This document shows, piece by piece, positions 8,301-16,600 of a DNA stretch of 64,000 nt. A model generated the notes under the pieces. That model made no database searches and had not been told where the DNA came from. It saw nothing but the letters and a program-made list of their open reading frames with translations. The translations under genes were made by a program, and so were the position numbers. Each line of letters begins with the position of its first letter. Position 1 is the stretch's first letter. Source of the stretch: Microcoleus sp. AS-A8 (lineage in GTDB: Bacteria > Cyanobacteriota > Cyanobacteriia > Cyanobacteriales > Coleofasciculaceae); NCBI GenBank assembly GCA_039962225.1, contig JAMPKV010000009.1, positions 289,066-353,065 of the forward strand. Reading direction: 5' to 3'.

Positions 8301-9406
8301 AAGTCTGGGCAACCCCTATTTATGATGAGCAGGGTGCTATTTTATACGCCCTCATAGCCTTTCAAGATATCACATCTCGCAAACAGGCAGAAGCTGAGCG
8401 CCAAGATTATATTGAGGCACTACAACAAGCAAAAGCTCAGCTCCAGGCAGTTATAGATACTGTGCCTGGGTGTGTTGCCTGGATGACTTCAGATGGGCGT
8501 TACCTGGGTGTTAATCGACATTTAGCGAATATGTTCAACTTGTCTCCAGATGCCTTTATTGGTAGAGAAATTGGCTTTTTTTTAACCGAATCTCACTTGT
8601 GTGAGTTGATCCACCAGTTTCTAGCCAGTCCAGAGCCAACTACCACAGAAATTATTAAATTATCAATCCAAAACTCTACTCGAAATTACTTGATGTCAGT
8701 TCAGAAATATCAGCAAAATACGGCGGCTGTATCGGTAGCCATTGATATTACAGAGCGAATGCTTGCAGAACAAGCTCTACGTGCATCGCTCCGGGAAAAA
8801 GAGATTTTGCTACAAGAAGTCCACCATCGCGTCAAAAATAACTTGCAAATAATTTGTAGTTTGCTAGACCTCCAGGCCCAGAATCTAAATGATGAAAAGA
8901 CGTTGGAAGTCTTTCAGGAAAGTTACAATCGAATTAAATCAATGGCAATAATCCATGAAAAATTATATCAATCGACATCGCTAGAAAAAATTAATTTTGC
9001 CGAGTATATTGAAACTTTAACCAATCATCTTATACTGTCCTACAAGGTTAATCCTGAATTAATCAAAACTGATATTAATATAGAAACTATTTATCTAAAT
9101 ATTGATACAGCTATTCCTTGTGGATTGATTGTTAATGAACTCTTGTCAAACTCCATAAAATATGCTTTTCCTAACCAAGCAAAGGGTTTAATAGAGCTGA
9201 AGTTTAAATCTCATAAAAATCAGAATTTTACCTTAATCGTTAAAGACAATGGGGTTGGTTTTCCTCAAGATTTAAATTTTCCTAAAAAAGCCACGTTGGG
9301 TCTCAAGTTAGTTACAGTTTTAACGCAGCAATTAGAGGGAGAAATTGAATTAAATCAAGAGCAGGGAATGGAATTCAAAATAAGCTTTCCCTCTGTAAAG
9401 GCTTAA
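5396..9406 (+). CDS. Two-propeller periplasmic-sensing histidine kinase (HisKA_2 type)
   Basis: A 1336-residue hybrid-free sensor kinase. N-terminal signal anchor (residues about 25-48). Then about 14 repeats of the two-component-regulator propeller motif (for example LWIGTGGGGLNKF, LWVGTLRGGLNKF), enough for two seven-bladed propellers (about 55-690). A Y_Y_Y domain (about 745-820) precedes a transmembrane helix (about 840-860). Two PAS-like domains follow (about 875-1000, 1010-1120), then HisKA_2 with EVHHRVKNNLQI (phospho-acceptor His near 1143) and an HATPase_c domain with NELLSNSIKYAF and DNGVGF. Such kinases often sense polysaccharides or nucleosides in other phyla. No response regulator is adjacent; the next gene is a nucleoside hydrolase. 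Confidence 0.9.
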   Translation: MKVSIVSTGHYLQNEISRQTRQWLKRNILHFILSILIVLSLPSFVYAAETNAKFEHITADQGLSQSGLNSIFQDSQGFMWFGTQDGLNKYDGYDFTIYKYNDLDCHSLSDNFITSIYEDKSGIIWIGTDGGGLNKFNRETEHFTRYMHDIDNPNSLGQNRVLSIYQDRFGTLWVGTDGGGLNKFDRETEQFTRYQHNFDDPNSLSNDIIFSIYEDNLGTLWIGTGGGGLNKFNQKTGQFVHYRNNLSDPSSLSDDTVLSIHEDQSARLWIGTNNGGLNEFDRESGRFIHYIHDPDNPNSLNHNTVNSIAEDRLGHLWLATTSWHGTSYGSGLEQFTPEDGRFHHYKNDLVSSQSLNDNLVIYVWVDNSQILWIGTALSGINKLDLKTPKFIHYTNDVANLNSLSTNHVMSIDEDHLGQIWIGTSEGGLNKLERKTGKFTHYTHNSANPYSLSSNNIWSIYEDKDGMLWVGTFGSGLDKFDRKTKKVTHYQHNPNDPYSLSDNTVTSIYEDHLGTLWVGTLRGGLNKFDPEPEKFIHYTNEPNNPNSLSDISAFLIHEDHSGTLWIGTLNGGLNKFQRETENFIHYKHDSNNPNSLSYDRIVSIYEYPSGTLWIGTFGGGLDKFDIATETFTHYTEKDGLPNNSVVGILADDEGNLWLSTGKGLSKFNPKTETFRNYDVSDGLQGNEFDGVKAYLKSKTGEMFFGGLNGFNAFYPDQVKYNPHIPPIVITDFKKFNESVKLDKSISEIESIKLSYKDSFFGFEFAALDYTNPLKNKYAYKLEGFDKDWIYSGTRRYASYTNLNGGTYIFKVKGSNNDGVWNEEGTSIKILITPPPWKTWWAYTLYIVVLVSAVKGYVRWRIIAQKKENALLRESERKLNQFLEAIPVGLGVIDTAGKFIYINQIGLQLQGIEALLKAPVQPLSETYQAYIAGTEQLYPPEQLPFVRALRGEKITLDDLEIHQPDKIVPLEVWATPIYDEQGAILYALIAFQDITSRKQAEAERQDYIEALQQAKAQLQAVIDTVPGCVAWMTSDGRYLGVNRHLANMFNLSPDAFIGREIGFFLTESHLCELIHQFLASPEPTTTEIIKLSIQNSTRNYLMSVQKYQQNTAAVSVAIDITERMLAEQALRASLREKEILLQEVHHRVKNNLQIICSLLDLQAQNLNDEKTLEVFQESYNRIKSMAIIHEKLYQSTSLEKINFAEYIETLTNHLILSYKVNPELIKTDINIETIYLNIDTAIPCGLIVNELLSNSIKYAFPNQAKGLIELKFKSHKNQNFTLIVKDNGVGFPQDLNFPKKATLGLKLVTVLTQQLEGEIELNQEQGMEFKISFPSVKA

Positions 9407-9417
9407 GGGGTAATGAC

Positions 9418-9462
9418 GGTATCTCTTTGTCCATGATTTTATTTTTTAGTAAGAGATGATAC
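9418..9462. terminator. Hairpin after the sensor kinase
   Basis: GGTATCTCTT pairs with AAGAGATGATACC (one two-base bulge) across a T-rich loop, 12 bp after the kinase stop. It could be a terminator, or separate the kinase from the nucleoside hydrolase message. Confidence 0.4.
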
Positions 9463-9493
9463 CTTATTGAAACTCTGATTAAGGCAAAATACT

Positions 9494-10417
9494 ATGTCTA
9501 AACAACTAGTATTAATGGATCAAGATGGCGGTGTAGATGATTATCTCGCAACCTTGCTGCTCATGACGATGGAAGATATTCAGCCCCTCGGCATTGTGGT
9601 TACTCCAGCAGACTGCTACATCGAGCCTGCGGTGAGTGCGACACGCAAAATTTTGGATTTAGTTGGGCGTTCGGACATTCCAGTTGCCCAGAGTACAGTT
9701 CGAGGAATCAATCCATTCCCAGCTCTTTACCGCCGTGATTCCTTTGTGGTGGATCATCTGCCCATTCTCAACCAACGGGATGAAGTTCAGACGCCGCTAG
9801 TCCAAGAAACCGGTCAAGAATTTATGGTGCGATCGCTCTTGGCGGCAGATCAACCCGTAACATTGATGGTCACAGGCCCTCTGACAACAGTAGCTGCTGC
9901 CCTCGATCTAGCACCACAAATTGAGCAACACATTGAGAAAATTGTCTGGATGGGAGGAGCGCTCAACGTCCCGGGAAATGTTGAACCTGCTCTGGAACCG
10001 GGACAGGATGGTTCAGCGGAATGGAATGTTTACTGGGACTCCCTAGCGGCTCATCGGGTATGGCAGACTCAGATTCCTTTAATCCTATGTCCCTTGGATC
10101 TGACAAATCATGTCCCCGTAACTTCCGAGTTTGTGCGTCAACTGACTCAACAACGCCGATATCCCCTCTCGGATTTAGCAGGACAATGTTATGCACTCGT
10201 AATGACACAGGTGTATTACTTTTGGGATGTTCTTGCCACAACTTATCTGGCTCATCCAGAATTTTATCAACTGCAAGAGTGGGAAACCGTAATTGTAACA
10301 AGTGGCAAAAGTCAGGGGCGAACCAAAGTGGAGACAGGCGGCAGAAAGATTCAAGCCATGGGCCACGTAGATCAGGAAAAATACTACGCCTATATATTGC
10401 AGCAATGGGCACGCTAA
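9494..10417 (+). CDS. Nucleoside hydrolase (IunH family)
   Basis: A 307-residue inosine-uridine preferring nucleoside hydrolase; it cleaves the N-glycosidic bond of ribonucleosides for purine/pyrimidine salvage. The Ca2+-binding aspartate cluster is MDQDGGVDD (Asp9, Asp11, Asp15, Asp16), a variant of the usual DTDPGxDD. Other family landmarks are MVTGPLTTVAAAL and WMGGALNVPGN. Length is normal. The pocket residue set is not enough to choose the substrate. It follows the giant kinase by 87 bp with a hairpin between. Confidence 0.88.
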   Translation: MSKQLVLMDQDGGVDDYLATLLLMTMEDIQPLGIVVTPADCYIEPAVSATRKILDLVGRSDIPVAQSTVRGINPFPALYRRDSFVVDHLPILNQRDEVQTPLVQETGQEFMVRSLLAADQPVTLMVTGPLTTVAAALDLAPQIEQHIEKIVWMGGALNVPGNVEPALEPGQDGSAEWNVYWDSLAAHRVWQTQIPLILCPLDLTNHVPVTSEFVRQLTQQRRYPLSDLAGQCYALVMTQVYYFWDVLATTYLAHPEFYQLQEWETVIVTSGKSQGRTKVETGGRKIQAMGHVDQEKYYAYILQQWAR

Positions 10418-10740
10418 GCAATGACCCAAAGTTATACATTCCCTTCAAAGTCTCTCGATTCTGCTATAAAGAATATCAAGTTATGAAATGCTCCTAGATA
10501 GCTGCCATACAGGGAGCCACTGAGTATTTTTGGACAAGAGGGTAAACCTTTAATAAACCACTTTTTCGCTCTTACCCGTAAGGAAAGCACATTACCGAAG
10601 AGGGTTGATCCGCTCAGAAAAATTAGAAAAGATCCGGATTTACTTAAATAATCGTAAAAATTTTGTTTGCTAAATTATAAAAATAAGTAAAAATACGGCA
10701 TAGCTGATTTTCATATACCCGTAATAGACTCCCTATTGAC
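10418..10740. other. Intergenic gap
   Basis: 323 bases, AT-rich towards the right. No convincing open frame, RNA or repeat was seen; any promoter for the next gene should be here. Confidence 0.5.
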
Positions 10741-11856
10741 ATGGCTCATCCGTTAGCATCTATAGGGGCTGAAGTTCAGTCCCCTGGAGTTTCAGTTTCC
10801 AAGTCTTTAGCTGACGATTCCCCGAAAGGCACCGCGCTAAGGAGTGATCACTCTTCCCTGGTTCCCTCCTCTCAATCATCAAAATCGAACGTTCATTCTT
10901 TGGCGGCTCTTTGGGCGCGGAAATACTTTGTTTCCGTTACAGGGCAAGATGAGGACTCCGCGCTGAACGAGACTAACAATCTCAAGGAAATTGCCTCTAA
11001 AGAAGGTCGAGAGCGCACGACCCAGAAGCTGATGCAAAATTTGAACCTAGCCAGTGCTCAAGCCTGGTCTTTAACAGAAACGTTACTATCAGAAGAAATT
11101 CGACGCCACGGCATCAACCCCGACCTGATCAATCCCTTGGAGATTGCCGCCGATACGCGAGTGCTGTTTCAAAAAGTGCTAGCGGCCTATGCAGAGCGCT
11201 CAACGCCGCGCCGACTATCGGTGATTGTGGGGAAAGACTTTGGTCTGGTACGCCAGAAATACACTCGTGTGGATCGCCGTGCCATTGGCTTCGTCAGTAT
11301 GCAGTTTCATTACACGGGTCAAAAGTTGCTGGAGTGGCTGACCCCGACCGAACAGAGGCTGTGGCTGCCCTACTTGAAAGTGATGGATGACCACATGTAT
11401 ATGCCCCTACAGGCAGCTTACGAAGCCGCTGCTAACCATCCTTTGGATTCTCCGGCTCTATCGGCTGTTCAGCATCTTTTACCGTTCAGCAGTAAGATTG
11501 CCGTCTCTGTTTGTAACCAAGTTTGCCGTTTATATCCCAGCTATGCCAGCTACAGCGGTCTTCTGAGTAACCCTATAGTTAAAACGGCGAGTATCCGTGA
11601 TGTGGAAATGTTTCAGGTTTATCTGTGCCTGTGTGTTTTAGAAGATGACATCCGCTCAGTACAGCAAGAACTCTTTCCTCTGTGCGTCATGTTATATCCT
11701 CGCCTAAAGGTAAGCTGGAGACTGATACAAGACATGCTCAAAACGATGGGTTGGGACATGCACGATCGCCTACCTCCTAACGATATGGCAACGTTTTTAC
11801 CTTATCTACGCACGTTAACGGAGATGTTTTCGAGTGATGTGTTCCAAGATGCTTAG
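10741..11856 (+). CDS. Conserved hypothetical protein, 371 residues
   Basis: Not recognised. The first 60 residues are Ser-rich and probably disordered. The rest is soluble and helical, with a conserved-looking core (VSMQFHYTGQKLLEWLTPTEQRLWLPYLKVMDDHMYMPLQAAYEAA) and several Cys in the C-terminal third (VSVCNQVCRLYP, LCLCVLEDD). There are no membrane segments and no nucleotide-binding motif. It is monocistronic: the next gene is convergent. Codon use resembles its neighbours, so it is probably a native cyanobacterial gene. Confidence 0.75.
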   Translation: MAHPLASIGAEVQSPGVSVSKSLADDSPKGTALRSDHSSLVPSSQSSKSNVHSLAALWARKYFVSVTGQDEDSALNETNNLKEIASKEGRERTTQKLMQNLNLASAQAWSLTETLLSEEIRRHGINPDLINPLEIAADTRVLFQKVLAAYAERSTPRRLSVIVGKDFGLVRQKYTRVDRRAIGFVSMQFHYTGQKLLEWLTPTEQRLWLPYLKVMDDHMYMPLQAAYEAAANHPLDSPALSAVQHLLPFSSKIAVSVCNQVCRLYPSYASYSGLLSNPIVKTASIRDVEMFQVYLCLCVLEDDIRSVQQELFPLCVMLYPRLKVSWRLIQDMLKTMGWDMHDRLPPNDMATFLPYLRTLTEMFSSDVFQDA

Positions 11857-11919
11857 GCCATAACCCTTCAAAAACAACATGCTGTTTTGCATGACTCCAT
11901 AACAAAACAATTTTGGATT

Positions 11920-12110
11920 TTAGATTTTCACTCGCACACCATTGCCCCAGTCGGGGAACTTGCGTTGACTCACATCTTGCACCAGTTGCCGATCGGTTAA
12001 AACCTGCGCGTCCACAAACTTTCGTCCGCGTGCGGGATTTGAGGAAAATCAAGGCTTTTATAGCCTGCTCAGCTACGGCTTTGTCTGTGGGTGATGAGGT
12101 GCAAGATCTG
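11920..12110 (-). pseudogene. Degraded gene end (frameshifted)
   Basis: On the minus strand, 41 codons ending in RKFPDWGNGVRVKI and a TAA at 11920-11922 look like a real C-terminus, but no start exists. Upstream, in the neighbouring frame, a protein-like stretch SPTDKAVAEQAIKALIF runs up to about 12044 where the two meet. Together they look like the last 60 residues of a gene split by a frameshift. No family was recognised. It lies just downstream of the lipoprotein gene on the same strand. Confidence 0.35.
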
Positions 12111-12113
12111 AAT

Positions 12114-12878
12114 TTAGGGCGAAGGCAAGGGGCAATTCTGCCGACAGTAAACTTCTACAAACCCAATTGAGGCTGCTTTTTGAATTTTTTGGGTCTGTTT
12201 AAGCTCCGCTTTGGATTCAGGGTAAATGCCTGCAAAGGGCTGATTTGCAGGTGGCTGAGTTCGGAACGCGATATCTTTAGAGGGTTGATTGGCAAATTGG
12301 ACGTATTCCCTTGACTCATTGAGGGTGTTGTAAGATAAGCTGGCCTTGCCGTAGATGGCTTCGGCTTGCTCGATGAGGGTTCCGGGGCCAACCCCCTGAG
12401 CTGTTCGATAATTGGGATTATCTGTCACTAACGCTTCAATCACATCCGAATCGGCTAAGGGGACTCCAGCCGGATAAAGAATATAAAATTGCTCTTTACC
12501 ACCTTGGCTGATTGCGATCGCATCAAAATCGACAATAAAGGGTGACTTCACCTGAAATTCTGCCTTCCCAGCCAACATCTGTTTCAGTTGCCCATAGGTC
12601 ATCCCTACTTTAGCCGGACCAATGCCCTGAGTAGAAATGCCAAACGTGGCTGAGCCGGGTGGACTCAGGGGCTTGGAGGTTGTTTGTCCTGGCGTGGGCG
12701 ATGCCTCAATCGGCTTAGATGTGGCTGGGCTAGCGGTTGGATACACCACCACTGGATTAGAAGGGGTTGGACTGGAGGAGGAAACGGGTGTTTCTGAGAC
12801 TGAGGGTGTGGGTGATTGATTACAACCTACGAGAACCAGTCCCATCAGCCAACCTGTGAGTAACCATCGCAGTTTCAC
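12114..12878 (-). CDS. Conserved lipoprotein, 254 residues
   Basis: Signal peptide MKLRWLLTGWLMGLVLVGC with a clear lipobox (LVGC, Cys19), then about 60 residues of Ser/Pro/Thr linker, then a globular domain from about residue 80 (TFGISTQGIGPAKVGMTYGQLKQML...). The domain contains the GIGPAKVGMTxGQ signature seen in small bacterial outer-membrane-associated lipoproteins; its function is unknown. Its ATG overlaps the rsmI stop as ATGA, so the two are translationally coupled. Confidence 0.8.
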   Translation of the reverse strand: MKLRWLLTGWLMGLVLVGCNQSPTPSVSETPVSSSSPTPSNPVVVYPTASPATSKPIEASPTPGQTTSKPLSPPGSATFGISTQGIGPAKVGMTYGQLKQMLAGKAEFQVKSPFIVDFDAIAISQGGKEQFYILYPAGVPLADSDVIEALVTDNPNYRTAQGVGPGTLIEQAEAIYGKASLSYNTLNESREYVQFANQPSKDIAFRTQPPANQPFAGIYPESKAELKQTQKIQKAASIGFVEVYCRQNCPLPSP

Positions 12879-13744
12879 GTTTCCTTGAAATCCTCCTTTG
12901 CTACTTCGATATCAGAACCCGGAATTGAGAGAGCCAGTTGATAAAGCTGACGCCGTGAGAGTTTGGTGATTTGAGCTAACTGACGACTCGCTTGCGATCG
13001 CGATACTCCCTGAGCCATGATTTGGAGTAGCTCAGCCTTCAGGTCGTCTTCTGAGAACACAGGCATCTCTGCTTGCGACCCCGCAATCACGAGGGTAAAT
13101 TCTCCTCTGGGTTCCTTCTGCTTGTAGTGAGCGATCGCCTCCCCAATTGTTCCCCGCCAGAACTCTTCGTGCAACTTGGTTAATTCTCGTGCAATCACCA
13201 TGGGACGGTGAACTCCTAGGGAGTTAGCTAAATCGGGCAACGTGGCGCGAAGGCGATGAGGAGATTCATAAAGAATTAATGTTCTCGATTCCGCTTGCAG
13301 CAATTCTAAGCGTTTTTGCCGATCTTGACCGCTTGCTGGTAAAAAACCTTCAAAGACAAAGCGATCGGTTGGTAAACCAGCCGCACTCAGCGCTGTAATC
13401 CCCGCCGTCGCACCGGGGATGGGTACTACGGTTATCCCTGCCTCAATGCAAGCCTTAACCAATTCATAACCTGGATCAGAGATTCCCGGCATCCCCGCAT
13501 CCGTCACTAGGGCGATCACTTTTCCCTCAGCCATCTGTGTCAACAACTCTGATAGACGCTCAGTGCGATTGTGTTCGTGATAACTCACTTGAGGCGTCTT
13601 AATCTCAAAATGCTGCAACAGCTTCCCCGTATGGCGCGTGTCTTCCGCCGCGATCAAATCCACCGTTTGTAATATCCGTACTGCCCGGAATGTCATATCC
13701 TCCAGGTTCCCAATCGGCGTTCCTACGACGTAAAGCGTTCCCAC
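12875..13744 (-). CDS. rsmI: 16S rRNA (cytidine1402-2'-O)-methyltransferase
   Basis: A 289-residue tetrapyrrole-methylase-fold enzyme that methylates the ribose of C1402 of 16S rRNA with SAM. The N-terminus LYVVGTPIGNLEDMTFRAVRIL and the AEDTRHTGKLL and VTDAGMPGISDPGYELV blocks are diagnostic, and the C-terminal helix-turn-helix-like RsmI extension (SRSQASRQLAQ) is present. Full length. It overlaps the downstream lipoprotein gene by four bases. Confidence 0.95.
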   Translation of the reverse strand: MGTLYVVGTPIGNLEDMTFRAVRILQTVDLIAAEDTRHTGKLLQHFEIKTPQVSYHEHNRTERLSELLTQMAEGKVIALVTDAGMPGISDPGYELVKACIEAGITVVPIPGATAGITALSAAGLPTDRFVFEGFLPASGQDRQKRLELLQAESRTLILYESPHRLRATLPDLANSLGVHRPMVIARELTKLHEEFWRGTIGEAIAHYKQKEPRGEFTLVIAGSQAEMPVFSEDDLKAELLQIMAQGVSRSQASRQLAQITKLSRRQLYQLALSIPGSDIEVAKEDFKET

Positions 13745-13928
13745 GCGTTGTCCTCCTCCGCATGATTCATCTCACAGCACAGTCCCTGGTACAAGCGTGA
13801 TTCGCCAACTGTTGTTAACCTTGTCAATTGCCGATGGCACAAAAGCTTCACCAACAACCCTCTCAGCAATCCCCAATTCCCCAAAATACTACAATTAGCG
13901 GAGGTCAGACTGAACTGGAGGGATGTAG

Positions 13929-14786
13929 TTGGTGAGCAAGGGACTTTTTGTAGGTATGGTCACCCTAGACTTGGTGTATCTCTCTGCCCAGCTTCCGGGT
14001 CATAATCAAAAAGTTGTGGCCTCCGATTACACGGTTGCTGCTGGTGGGCCAGCCACCAATGCTGCCGTAACCTTTAGTTACTTGGGTAATCAAGCCACAA
14101 TTCTCGGTGTGGTGGGCACTCACCCCATTACTCACTTAATCCGAAGTGACCTAGAACATCATGGGGTGACGATTGCTGACCTTAACCCGACTACCCCAGA
14201 ACCCCCGCCCGTTTCTTCCATCATTGTGACCGAATCCACTGGCGATCGCAGCGTCATCTCACTCAATGCTACAAAAATTCAAATAACCTCTGATCAACCG
14301 CCTGTTGACCTTGACGCTGGTGTTGATATAGTTCTGATTGATGGTCATCAAATGGCGGTTGGAAGTGCAATCGCTCAGTTAGCCAAAAATAAGAATATTC
14401 CAGTTGTCATCGATGGTGGTAGCTGGAAACCGGGATTTGAAAAGGTTTTGCCTTTTGTCGATTATGCTATTTGCTCAGCTAATTTTTATCCGCCCGGTTG
14501 CCGTAACAGCGAGGAAGTTATGGCTTATCTTGCTGCCTTAGGGATTCCTCATGTCGCCATTACTCAAGGGGAAAATCAAATTCAATACTGGACGTTAGGT
14601 GTATCAAGTCAAATTCAAGTGCCACAGATTAAGGCCGTTGATACACTCGCTGCCGGGGACGTTTTTCATGGCGCATTCTGTCACTCCATCCTGCGGCAAA
14701 ACTTTGCAGATTCCCTATCGGAAGCCGCCGAACTTGCTTCTTATTCCTGTCAATTCTTTGGGACTCGTCAGTGGATGAAAACATGA
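13929..14786 (+). CDS. PfkB-family carbohydrate kinase
   Basis: A 285-residue ribokinase-fold kinase. The N-terminal PfkB signature (AAGGPATNAAVTFSYLG) and the C-terminal signature with the catalytic base (AVDTLAAGDVFHGAF; Asp before VFHGAF) are both present. The phosphate acceptor could be a sugar, nucleoside or similar alcohol. The start is TTG 13929 or GTG 13932; GGAGGGA at 13917-13923 favours either. It is not in an obvious operon. Confidence 0.85.
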   Translation: MVSKGLFVGMVTLDLVYLSAQLPGHNQKVVASDYTVAAGGPATNAAVTFSYLGNQATILGVVGTHPITHLIRSDLEHHGVTIADLNPTTPEPPPVSSIIVTESTGDRSVISLNATKIQITSDQPPVDLDAGVDIVLIDGHQMAVGSAIAQLAKNKNIPVVIDGGSWKPGFEKVLPFVDYAICSANFYPPGCRNSEEVMAYLAALGIPHVAITQGENQIQYWTLGVSSQIQVPQIKAVDTLAAGDVFHGAFCHSILRQNFADSLSEAAELASYSCQFFGTRQWMKT

Positions 14787-14820
14787 CCAAATGGTTATAG
14801 ATTTGCCTATTTTTTGAGAC

Positions 14821-15039
14821 TTAGGCAATCAATGAAATCTCATTCACGACCTGAATTCGTCCCCGATATAAAGCACGCAGCATCCGATCAATGGCGCTTC
14901 TCTCATCTTCAGTCATTGAGTCTTCTAATACGGCTGCCATCAACCCATAGCGGTCAGCCAGGGTAATCTTACCAGAGGTCGTGACTTGAGCGAATAAGTC
15001 CGATATTGCACCGGGGATGAGACGAACTGGGGTTAGCAT
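14821..15039 (-). CDS. Small conserved hypothetical protein, 72 residues
   Basis: A 72-residue soluble protein (LTPVRLIPGAISDLF...LADRYGLMAAVLEDSMTEDERSAIDRMLRALYRG). Its helical, charged composition and regular codon use support a real gene; it looks like a small cyanobacterial hypothetical family, but no function is known. It converges on the PfkB-type kinase gene. Confidence 0.7.
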   Translation of the reverse strand: MLTPVRLIPGAISDLFAQVTTSGKITLADRYGLMAAVLEDSMTEDERSAIDRMLRALYRGRIQVVNEISLIA

Positions 15040-15498
15040 GGGACACCATTGAACTCGATTCTTACACTATGAGTTTTTTTCTTCCTGAACAGAGTGATTT
15101 CAGGGCATTATCCCTGTGATAATAATCTGCTCTCAACGTGAGTCATACACCATATTTCGGTGATATTACTCTTGTCTCAGTGTGATGAAGCTAGTGATTG
15201 AGAGTGATGCTTAACCCGGTTTTTTGTGAGGTGTATCACACTCTCAGAGTAGAGGTAGATCGTGACCCATATTTAGCTTAAAACCTATTCTTTAAACCCG
15301 CCTTTAATAAACGTTGTAAATCTAAACTTTATTCAGTGCGAATGTAATTCTACTGGCTATCAAATTTATATCTAAGGGGTGAAAAAAATGTTTCCAATTT
15401 AGATAGAAAAGGGATAATAATTCATAGAAATTTATCATCCCTCATGAAAATCGAAATAAATTGAAAGCGTACTCTGTGATATCCTGCCAATCACAGCA
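15040..15498. other. Intergenic gap with imperfect hairpins
   Basis: 459 bases without a supported gene. Two imperfect inverted repeats occur: GAGAGTG (about 15199) with CACTCTC (about 15238), and GGGATAATAA (15411) with TTTATCATCCC (about 15431-15441). The second lies shortly beyond the 3' end of the aldo/keto reductase gene and may terminate it. Confidence 0.4.
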
Positions 15499-16452
15499 TT
15501 AGCCGACCCACTGATGAGTCACCTGCTCTATTTGGGCAACCTCTTGTTCGCTCAGACTCCAGCCTAAGGCACCCGCATTCTGTTGAGCCTGCTGTGCGGT
15601 TTTGGCACCGGGAATGGGAACAACGCCTTGAGCGATCAGCCAGTTGAGGGCAACCTGAGCCGGTGTGCGATTATACTTTTCACCCATCTGATTGAGTAGC
15701 TGCACAACGGGAGCTATTTTTTCTAAACCGCTTTTGCTGAAACGCGGGTCAATTCTGCGGGCATCATTGAAGTGGAAAGATTGCTCAGGAGTGTACTTGC
15801 CGGTAAGTAATCCTTGAGCTAAAGGGCTATAGGCCAGGATTGTCACACCCAGTTGACGCGCTGTATCGAGAACGCCGTTCCGTTCAATTTTCCGTTGCAG
15901 CAGGGAGTATTGTACCTGATTCACCGCCAACGGTACTCCACGCGCTGCCAGATACCCATGAGCCTCTCGCATCTGATCGGCTGAGTAGTTGCTAACACCG
16001 ACAGCAGCAATTCTACCCCGTTGGACTTCATCTGCCAGAGCATTCATCAACGTCTCCTGGCTCATCAAGAAGCCGAATGGCTGATGCACTTGGTACAGTT
16101 CAACTCGCTCAACCTGTAGACGCTTTAAACTGGCGGTTAAAGCCTCAGAAACAGACTGGGCAGTTAATCGCCAGGGTACGGGAAAGTATTTCGTGGCGAT
16201 TTGTGCGGGACGCCCCAGTTGTTTCATAAACCGTCCCAGCAGGGATTCCGATTCTCCCAACCCGTAAATCTCCGCCGTATCAAAAAAGCTGATACCCGCA
16301 TCTAAGGTTGCCTCAAAGGCGGCTTGCACCTGCGAGGCTCCATAATCATTGCCGTAATTCCAAAATAGCTTGTCGCCCCATGCCCAAGTTCCAATCCCTA
16401 ACGCGGTAACCGTTGGGCCATTCTGACCTAAAGTAATCGTCTGCATCATCAA
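15499..16452 (-). CDS. Aldo/keto reductase
   Basis: A 317-residue NADPH-dependent (beta/alpha)8 oxidoreductase. The catalytic tetrad region is visible: FFDTAEIYGLGESE (Asp and Tyr), IATKYF (Lys), VELYQVHQPFG (His). NADPH-binding loops are SPLAQGLLTGKY and VPIPGAKTAQQAQQNAGALGW. The start is one of three consecutive ATG codons at 16452, 16449 and 16446. Physiological substrate unknown. Confidence 0.92.
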   Translation of the reverse strand: MMMQTITLGQNGPTVTALGIGTWAWGDKLFWNYGNDYGASQVQAAFEATLDAGISFFDTAEIYGLGESESLLGRFMKQLGRPAQIATKYFPVPWRLTAQSVSEALTASLKRLQVERVELYQVHQPFGFLMSQETLMNALADEVQRGRIAAVGVSNYSADQMREAHGYLAARGVPLAVNQVQYSLLQRKIERNGVLDTARQLGVTILAYSPLAQGLLTGKYTPEQSFHFNDARRIDPRFSKSGLEKIAPVVQLLNQMGEKYNRTPAQVALNWLIAQGVVPIPGAKTAQQAQQNAGALGWSLSEQEVAQIEQVTHQWVG

Positions 16453-16600
16453 CTCTATTATTTACATTTTTTCAATTTCCTTAGTGTATCGTTGCAAATA
16501 ATCAACGACAGCCCAGAAGAGAGCTAATTACCATGTAACTTTAGATAGATAAAAGAAGGATAAAATACTAATTTCGGCAAGCGATCGCTCTCACACAGAT

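Noticed and set aside
11913..12170. 85-residue plus-strand open frame
   Set aside because: Antisense to the lipoprotein end and the gene remnant; no RBS and unnatural composition.
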